From contig NZ_JASCXJ010000010.1 in assembly GCF_030271535.1 (NCBI RefSeq), forward strand, positions 1 through 64,000: a stretch of 64,000 nt of DNA. The letters run 5' to 3'. The notes under the pieces were generated by a model. That model was not told the DNA's origin. It worked only from the letters and a program-made list of their open reading frames with translations, and did not search any database. This DNA is from Nocardiopsis sp. ATB16-24. GTDB taxonomy: Bacteria > Actinomycetota > Actinomycetes > Streptosporangiales > Streptosporangiaceae. Positions within the stretch are counted from its first letter, which is position 1. The number at the start of each line of letters is the position of its first letter. The position numbers and the translations under genes were made by a program. Shown piece after piece: positions 58,713 to 64,000 of the stretch.

Positions 58713-60212
58713 GTGAACGCGCACGACGATTCCTACGACGACCTGCCCGAACAGATGCGAGTCCGGCGACAGAAGCTGGACCGACTGCGGGAGGAGGGCA
58801 TCGACCCCTTCCCCGTGAAATTCCCGCGGACCACGTCGATCGGGTCCGTGCGCGACGAACACCAGGGCCTGGAACCGGACACCCAGACGGGGGTGGAGGT
58901 CTCCATCGCCGGTCGCGTCATGCTCTACCGCACCGGTGGCAAGCTGTGCTTCGCCACGCTGCGCGACGAGACCGGCGACATCCAGATCATGCTCTCCCTG
59001 GACAGGGTCGGCCAGAAGCGGCTGGACGCCTGGAAGTCCGACATCGACCTCGGAGACCACGTGGGCGTGGAGGGCGAGGTCATCACCTCGCGCCGTGGCG
59101 AGCTGTCGATCCTGGTCCGGGAGTGGACGCTCACGGCCAAGTGCCTGCGCCCCCTGCCGGAGAAGCACAAGGGTCTGACCGACCCTGAGGCCCGCGTGCG
59201 TCAGCGTTACGTCGACCTCATCGTCAACCCCGAGTCCCAGCAGATGGTGCGCCGCCGTTCCGCGGCCATCCGGGCGATCCGTGAGGGACTCGACTCCCGC
59301 GGCTTCATCGAGGTCGAGACACCCATGCTGATGCGGGTGCACGGCGGCGCCACGGCGCGCCCGTTCATCACCCACATCAACGCCTACGACATGGACCTGT
59401 ACCTGCGCATCGCCCCGGAACTGTCGCTCAAGCGACTGGTCGTGGGAGGCCTGGAGAAGGTCTTCGAGATCAACCGGAACTTCCGCAACGAGGGCGCGGA
59501 CTCCACGCACAACCCCGAGTTCACGATGCTGGAGTTCTACCAGGCCTACGCCGACTACAACGTCGTGGCGGACGTGACCCGTGAGCTCATCCAGGACGCG
59601 GCGCGCGCCGTGTTCGGCTCGACCGTGATCGAGCGGGACGGTCGGTCCTACGACCTGGGCGGGGAGTGGCCTCAGGTCACCCTGTACGGCGCGGTCTCCG
59701 AGGCGCTGGGAACCGAGGTCGATCCGCGCACCCCCATCGAGAAGGTGCGCCGACTGGCCGAGGGCAGGGGAGTGGAGTACGACCCCGGGTGGGGCCAGGG
59801 CAAGCTCGTGGAGCACGTCTTCGAGGAACTGGTCGAGCACACCCTGCTCCAGCCCACCTTCGTCCGGGACTACCCCGTGGAGACGAGCCCGCTCACCCGC
59901 GGACACCGTGAGGACCCGTTGCTCACCGAGAAGTGGGACCTGATCGGCTTCGGTATGGAGCTGGGCACCGGGTACTCGGAGTTGGTCGATCCGGTCGAGC
60001 AGCGCAAGCGCCTCACGGAGCAGTCCCTGATGGCGGCCGAGGGCGACCTTGAGGCGATGCAGTTGGACGAGGACTTCCTGCGGGCACTGGAGTACGGAAT
60101 GCCGCCGACCGGGGGAGTGGGCGTGGGCATCGACCGTCTGCTCATGGCCTTCACCGGAAAGAACATTCGGGAAACCGTTCTTTTCCCGATCGTGAAGCCG
60201 TCGGGAGACTGA
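58713..60212 (+). CDS. lysS: Lysyl-tRNA synthetase (class II)
   Basis: Charges tRNA-Lys, 499 residues. OB-fold anticodon-binding domain (about 55-150: VSIAGRVMLYRTGGKLCFAT), then the class II core: motif 1 near VRRRSAAIRAIREGLDSRGF, motif 2 FEINRNFRNEGADSTHNPEF, GYSELVDPVEQRKRLTEQ, and motif 3 GVGIDRLLMAFTG. The short, soluble form without the N-terminal membrane domain of LysX. GTG start. Follows coaX, as in Streptomyces. Confidence 0.97.
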   Translation: MNAHDDSYDDLPEQMRVRRQKLDRLREEGIDPFPVKFPRTTSIGSVRDEHQGLEPDTQTGVEVSIAGRVMLYRTGGKLCFATLRDETGDIQIMLSLDRVGQKRLDAWKSDIDLGDHVGVEGEVITSRRGELSILVREWTLTAKCLRPLPEKHKGLTDPEARVRQRYVDLIVNPESQQMVRRRSAAIRAIREGLDSRGFIEVETPMLMRVHGGATARPFITHINAYDMDLYLRIAPELSLKRLVVGGLEKVFEINRNFRNEGADSTHNPEFTMLEFYQAYADYNVVADVTRELIQDAARAVFGSTVIERDGRSYDLGGEWPQVTLYGAVSEALGTEVDPRTPIEKVRRLAEGRGVEYDPGWGQGKLVEHVFEELVEHTLLQPTFVRDYPVETSPLTRGHREDPLLTEKWDLIGFGMELGTGYSELVDPVEQRKRLTEQSLMAAEGDLEAMQLDEDFLRALEYGMPPTGGVGVGIDRLLMAFTGKNIRETVLFPIVKPSGD

Positions 60213-60275
60213 GCCCGAACCTTGTTGCCCCGAATTTGCCGGGGTCTAATCCCCTGAGGCGGATGTCCGAAAGTA

Positions 60276-60311
60276 GGCGGGGCCCTCGCGTTCGTGACGC
60301 GGAGCCCCGCC
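60276..60311. terminator. First hairpin after lysS
   Basis: GGCGGGGC and GCCCCGCC arms with an inner CGCG pair, 64 bases past the stop. Confidence 0.6.
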
Positions 60312-60335
60312 GCACGCGCAGGGCCCTGGCGTGGG

Positions 60336-60373
60336 CACGCGCCCCGTCCCACCGGGTGGGGACGGGGCGCGTG
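60336..60373. terminator. Second, stronger hairpin after lysS
   Basis: An 18-base arm (60336-60353) pairs with 60355-60373 with a single bulged base, a near-perfect stem. Together with the first hairpin it makes a tandem terminator. Confidence 0.8.
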
Positions 60374-60905
60374 TTCCCGTGCGGGGTCCCACCGCCGGCC
60401 GGTCGGAATTTTTGTCGGCGACCCCACTTCCAGGACGACGTCTCTTCTTCGGAGATTGTTTTCGCAGGTCAATGTGGCAATGAATTTTCCCTCCCCTTGC
60501 ATTGTCGCTCGGGGTCATGGAAGTGATGCTCCTGGTGATTTATGGGGCCTTGACGGTAACAACCCGGACGCCTAGCGTGCTGAGGGCGGGCTCAGGCCCG
60601 CGAGTTCGCCGAAGTGGATCGAGAACGACGGTGAACGGGGACAAGGCCTTCCGGACGTGTCCGGCGCCGAGCCCCGTGCGCATGTGTGCCCTCGGCGGGG
60701 TTTGTCCGTCCCAGACCCCGGCGACCGGTTCGTGCGGCCCGTACGCCCACCCCCGTACCTCTGTGCCAGAGGGGTGTGAGGGGGCTTTCCGGCGTACGGC
60801 GTCCTCCGTCACACCGCGGCAGGGGTGACAACCCGTGTCCGGTGTGCTCGCGTCCACCAGGTGACGAGCTGATGTTCCGCACTCACATTGATGAGGGAGG
60901 ACGGA

Positions 60906-61229
60906 GTGGAACAGGCCACACTCGTACGACGTACCCCCGAGGAGCAGGGGACCCTCCAGTCCCGGGAGAGCCGGGAGCACCTGGTCCCACTACAGACCCG
61001 CGCACGTGAGACGGTGGTGAACAGCCCGTACACGTCGGTGGAACTGGACCCCGAGGACCTGGAGTTGCTCGCGGAGATCGCCACCGGTGTCACCACCGAG
61101 GTGGCCGCCAGGCATCTCGAACTCAGCGCGCGGACCCTGCGCCGTCGCATTCGCAACATCTGCGACGTGCTCGGAGTGAACACGGCCATCGAGGCGGTCG
61201 TGTGGGCGGCCAGGCGCCAGCTCATCTGA
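60906..61229 (+). CDS. LuxR-type helix-turn-helix protein
   Basis: 107 residues. A polar N-terminal half is followed by a GerE/LuxR-like HTH: LDPEDLELLAEIATGVTTEV, AARHLELSARTLRRRIRNIC, DVLGVNTAIEAVVWAARR. No receiver or sensor domain, so an orphan DNA-binding protein. GTG chosen for GGGAGGA four bases upstream; an ATG six codons earlier overlaps that site. Target genes unknown; the long leader suggests regulated expression. Confidence 0.85.
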   Translation: MEQATLVRRTPEEQGTLQSRESREHLVPLQTRARETVVNSPYTSVELDPEDLELLAEIATGVTTEVAARHLELSARTLRRRIRNICDVLGVNTAIEAVVWAARRQLI

Positions 61230-61407
61230 TCCGCTCGCCGTAGCCACGGGAGTGATCGGCGGTCCCGAGGCGGGAGGCCTCGCGGGCGGCGGGAGAGTAC
61301 GAAGGCACCTACCGGGATCCCCTCCGGTGGGTGCCGACGTCTTTTCGGGGGCCCACGTCCACGCCGAGTACGTCCGTCGTCCGGCTTGGGCATAGTCTGG
61401 TCCGGTC

Positions 61408-61959
61408 ATGCCCGTTCGCCATGTTCACGTGCGCCGCGCCCGGACGCGCGACGTCGTCCACATCCGCCGCCTGGTCGACACCTACACCTCCGACCGGCGT
61501 GTGCTCTCCAAGAGCACTGTCAACCTCTACGAGGACATCCAGGAGTTCTGGGTGGCCGAGGCCGAGGTGGTCCCCCACACCCCCGACGCCGAGCCCGAGT
61601 ACCGCGTGGTGGGCTGTGGCGCCCTGCACGTGCTCTGGGAGGACCTGGCGGAGGTGCGCACCGTCGCCGTGGACCCGTCCCTGCGCGGTTTCGGGGTCGG
61701 ACACCGGATCGTGACCGAGCTGCTCGCCACCGCGCGTGACTTGGGCGTGCGCCGTGTGTTCTGCCTGACATTCGAGACGAGTTTCTTCGCCAAACACGGC
61801 TTTGTCCCGATCCAGGGCACGCCCGTCTCCTCGCGGGTGTACGAGGAACTCCTGCGTTCCTATGACGAGGGGGTCGCGGAATTTCTCGGTCTGGAGCGCG
61901 TTAAGCCCAACACCCTCGGGAACACACGCATGCTCGTCCATCTCGACGAGGCGACGTGA
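61408..61959 (+). CDS. argA: Amino-acid N-acetyltransferase (short ArgA type)
   Basis: GNAT enzyme of 183 residues resembling the stand-alone N-acetylglutamate synthase of actinobacteria (Rv2747 type), first step of arginine synthesis. VRRARTRDVVHIRRLVDTYT, GCGALHVLWEDLAEVRTVAV, DPSLRGFGVGHRIVTELL (acetyl-CoA loop), VFCLTFETSFFAKHGFVPI. No amino-acid kinase domain as in E. coli ArgA. No ribosome site is visible; TAGTCT at 61393-61398 may be a -10 element, so a leaderless or nearly leaderless mRNA is possible. Substrate preference is inferred from the family. Confidence 0.85.
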   Translation: MPVRHVHVRRARTRDVVHIRRLVDTYTSDRRVLSKSTVNLYEDIQEFWVAEAEVVPHTPDAEPEYRVVGCGALHVLWEDLAEVRTVAVDPSLRGFGVGHRIVTELLATARDLGVRRVFCLTFETSFFAKHGFVPIQGTPVSSRVYEELLRSYDEGVAEFLGLERVKPNTLGNTRMLVHLDEAT

Positions 61960-62403
61960 ACCCCCGTCTCTAAAGGCTTTCGCGGGGCACTCGGGCTCAG
62001 TTCGACTTACCTCCCCACACCGGTTGCAGGTCTTCTGGCGTCGGCCGGAGGCTTATGCACAACCGGATGGTGGGGTCGGGAAGGAGGCGGGTAATCTGTC
62101 CGTGTGGGGCTCTTCAGTGTGTCGAAGTGACGGTGACGAAGAGTTGCGATTCCATCCCCATCCGGACACCGTGTTACCCCAACGTCCTACGGGACGCGGA
62201 ACGCACGGGCGGACATTGGTCGCCATCGGGTTTGCGGGTGGCGGCTCGGGTACGTCTGGTGTCAAAGCGGGGGCAAACGATGTCTATGATGTCGGGGACA
62301 CGTTTGTCCGGGTGCCCGGCGAGCGATCCCCCTCAGAGCCGGCCCGACACGGAGTCGGGTATTTGCTGCGATAAGTAACAACCAGGAAGGGTGGACAGCT
62401 TCG
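61960..62403. other. Intergenic region
   Basis: No supportable gene or hairpin of note. Open frames are short and unlike proteins. Likely promoter and leader for the small membrane protein. Confidence 0.5.
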
Positions 62404-62682
62404 ATGGGTGACTTTATGTCGTCGGTGCTTCCTCCCGGACTGATCGACGTATTGTCGGCGCTCATCCCGCCGGTGGTTGTTGGCGGCGTCTTCTGCGTCT
62501 TCATCATCCAACTGCTGCGCAAGGAGATGGCACCCCGCCGTATGGGCGGCAACCTGGTCGGTAAGGACGAGGATGCCGGTAACGAGGGCGGGGACGACAC
62601 CGAAGCGGCCGGCGAGACCGGGGCCGCGAACGGAACGCCGATTGTCCGGGACGGGGAACGTACCGAATCCGACGGTCGTTGA
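62404..62682 (+). CDS. Small membrane protein with acidic tail
   Basis: 92 residues. One membrane helix (LIPPVVVGGVFCVFIIQLLR) after a short outside segment, then RKEMAPRRMGGN and an acidic, Gly/Glu/Asp-rich disordered tail (KDEDAGNEGGDDTEAAGETG). GGAAGG lies 13 bases upstream of the first ATG, so the ATG four codons later is a possible start. It sits just before lsr2, as a small membrane protein does in related genomes. Function unknown. Confidence 0.75.
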   Translation: MGDFMSSVLPPGLIDVLSALIPPVVVGGVFCVFIIQLLRKEMAPRRMGGNLVGKDEDAGNEGGDDTEAAGETGAANGTPIVRDGERTESDGR

Positions 62683-62897
62683 TACGGTACTCGACCGATC
62701 ATGCGCATCCTGGGGGTGCCGATCGGTGGGCTTCACGTGTGTGCGGGTCCCTCCATGGTCCCGCACCGCTCAAGCGAACCCTCGAACAGGGCGGGCCCCG
62801 GTTGATTTCAGGCGTGCCGGGAATTGTCTTTCGCGTTCATGCGGGATAGCTTTATATTCAGGTGTGAAGGCACTGCTCTTCTGAAAGGTTTGAATCC

Positions 62898-63236
62898 ATG
62901 GCACAGAAGGTCCAGGTTTTCCTGATCGATGACATCGACGGGGGCGAGGCCGAGGAGACGGTGACGTTCGGTCTGGACGGCACCATGTACGAAATCGACC
63001 TCAGCGCGGGTAATGCGGCCAAGCTTCGCGAGGCCCTTACTCCCTTCGTTGAAGCCGCCCGGAAGGTTCCCGCCAAGGCGTCGCGAGGCGGGGGTCGTCG
63101 GGGTAGCCGGAATGCTCCCAGCCGTGAGCGTAGCGCTGAGATTCGCGCATGGGCCAAGGCGGCCGGGAAGCCCGTCAATGAGCGTGGCCGTATCCCTGCC
63201 GCGATCGTCGCCGAATATGAGGCCGTCAAGGGTTAG
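62898..63236 (+). CDS. lsr2: Nucleoid-associated protein Lsr2
   Basis: H-NS-like xenogeneic silencer of actinobacteria, 112 residues. N-terminal oligomerisation domain VQVFLIDDIDGGEAEETVTF, GLDGTMYEIDLS, NAAKLREALTPFVEAARKV; a basic linker SRGGGRRGSR; C-terminal DNA-binding domain SAEIRAWAKAAGKPVNERGR with the RGR minor-groove hook, then IPAAIVAEYEA. Binds AT-rich DNA and represses acquired genes, so the AT-richer island and leaders in this window are potential targets (inference). GAAAGG precedes the ATG. Confidence 0.97.
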   Translation: MAQKVQVFLIDDIDGGEAEETVTFGLDGTMYEIDLSAGNAAKLREALTPFVEAARKVPAKASRGGGRRGSRNAPSRERSAEIRAWAKAAGKPVNERGRIPAAIVAEYEAVKG

Positions 63237-64000
63237 GTTTGTCACCGCCCTCGGGTTCGCCGAAATGTTGTCAGGTCTTGATCGAATGACGACCACGCCC
63301 GCCGGGGGACACCCGACCCCGCTCATCCCGGGCCACGACACGGCCCAGTGACACGGGGACGCCAGGGGATACGACGGATTCGCCGGCCCGCGCGGCGGGC
63401 GTCGGCGGGAAGATCCGCCCTCACGGACTCGACCATCCGCCGTCGCACCCAGGGGATGGGTCGGACGGCGTAGTCCGGGACTCGCACCGGGCCGCGGAGG
63501 ACGCTCGGCCGAAGCCGCTCACCGGGCTCGGCACGGGCCACACGTGCTCCCCGCTCTCACACAGGACCTCCACTTCCGGTCCCGCGGCCTCCTGCGCCGC
63601 GGGACCCGAGGTTTGCGCGGAGACCGTGGAGCGCGCATTACTCCGCTTTCCCGTGTGCCTTCGGAAGAACACGGGACCCTGTTCGCTAAGAGCCGATTAT
63701 CCGGCTTAAGCGCATGCGGCCCGGGCAGTTCCCTCTCGTGAGCGGGGCCCGGGCCGTTCGCCTTCGGCGTACAGGGAAATCTCGCGACGCAATTGGTAGT
63801 TGGATGTTGGGTGAACGCCCTATCGTCGGGGAAAGTCTCTGGCACGGCGGCCTCGGCCGCCCGTGACGGAGGCGTCCGTCGGGTCGACAGCCGGTCGACC
63901 GTTCGGACGGGTGCGACAGTGCTCCCCGGGGCGGTGCATCCCTGTGGGGCCGATATGCGGAAGAGTTGGGTCGGAGTGAACCGTCCCTGCCTGACCGCTC
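63237..64000. other. Downstream region of lsr2 to window end
   Basis: No frame can be supported; a 72-residue minus-strand frame ending near 63323 is Arg/Pro-rich and unconvincing. Hairpins occur at 63650-63675 (CCCGTGT/ACACGGG) and 63717-63756. The last 200 bases look like promoter sequence for a gene beyond the window; clpC is the usual neighbour in Streptomyces (inference). Confidence 0.5.
63717..63756. terminator. GC-rich hairpin
   Basis: CGGCCCGGGC and GCCCGGGCCG, ten perfect pairs around a 20-base loop. Possibly a terminator of unidentified transcription or a leader structure of the next gene. Confidence 0.5.

Larger units (their letters stand above)
60213..60905. other. Intergenic region with terminators and promoter
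   Basis: No supportable gene. The first 160 bases hold several hairpins (below). From about 60400 to 60560 the sequence becomes AT-richer, then returns to high GC, and likely includes the promoter and long leader of the HTH gene. Confidence 0.6.

Noticed and set aside
56817-59906. 1029-codon minus-strand open frame
   Set aside because: Antisense of nadC, coaX and lysS; no domains.
1-64000. CRISPR array, rRNA operon or replication origin
   Set aside because: No regularly spaced repeats, no rRNA sequence and no DnaA-box cluster were seen. The only direct repeats are the att pair, the 31-bp pair and a 15-bp pair.

Overview
The window is high-GC actinomycete chromosome. Chaplin surface proteins, Lsr2, a type III pantothenate kinase, DUF2342, DUF3180, DUF397 and DUF5753 genes, an MFS-thymidylate kinase fusion and frequent GTG starts all point to a filamentous actinobacterium. 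The chaplin variant and overall gene order look closest to Nocardiopsis or a relative; the genus is inference.

Layout. 0.1-3.8 kb: a CYP157-like/CYP154-like P450 pair, then a RidA-family gene divergent from an HxlR regulator. 3.7-8.2 kb: an AT-richer leader with a CRP-like site, then four co-directional genes (HMGL-like aldolase/lyase, AEC-family carrier, thiamine-binding-fold protein, fumarylacetoacetate-hydrolase-family enzyme), a likely uptake and catabolic unit of unknown substrate. 8.3-18.2 kb: a decayed integrative element at tRNA-Leu(GAG), bounded by a 20-bp direct repeat of the tRNA 3' end. It carries integrase relics, a broken DUF2637 gene and IS701/IS3 debris. Its intact cargo is a five-gene restriction-type module: C5-cytosine methylase, Vsr-type nuclease with an extra N-terminal domain, zinc-ribbon GHKL ATPase, Mrr-nuclease/DEAH helicase and an unrecognised 204-residue protein. 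This module is the strongest candidate for a poorly described defence system.

18.3-23.2 kb: M20 peptidase, a secreted protein, a two-domain chaplin with a sortase-like signal, and a four-repeat chaplin-like protein without cysteine. 23.8-32.8 kb: topA, MFS-tmk, holB, a secreted tripeptidyl-aminopeptidase-like hydrolase, tRNA-Thr(CGT). 32.9-36.2 kb: small membrane and cytoplasmic proteins, a DEDDh exonuclease and a cupin-like protein. 36.2-44 kb: ppa, dacB, DUF2342 metalloprotease, tilS, hpt, ftsH, folE.

44.4-47.3 kb: an accessory block between folE and the rest of the folate genes: three overlapping small genes, a divergent HTH/DUF5753 regulator and two DUF397 genes. 47.3-52.5 kb: folP, a SnoaL-like gene, folB, folK, DUF3180 and two bacterial-PH membrane proteins. 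52.7-60.2 kb: a short chaplin, a DUF2520 dehydrogenase-like gene, panC, a nadB-nadC reading frame without an intervening stop, coaX and lysS. 60.9-63.2 kb: a LuxR-type HTH protein, an ArgA-type acetyltransferase, a small membrane protein and lsr2.

Functionally, the housekeeping part serves cofactor supply (folate, NAD, pantothenate/CoA), nucleotide supply, tRNA modification and charging, DNA topology and replication, and envelope maturation. The accessory parts are the tRNA-Leu island, the folE-folP insert, the P450 pair and the HMGL/AEC/FAH cluster. All family calls come from reading motifs in the translated sequence; no database search was run.
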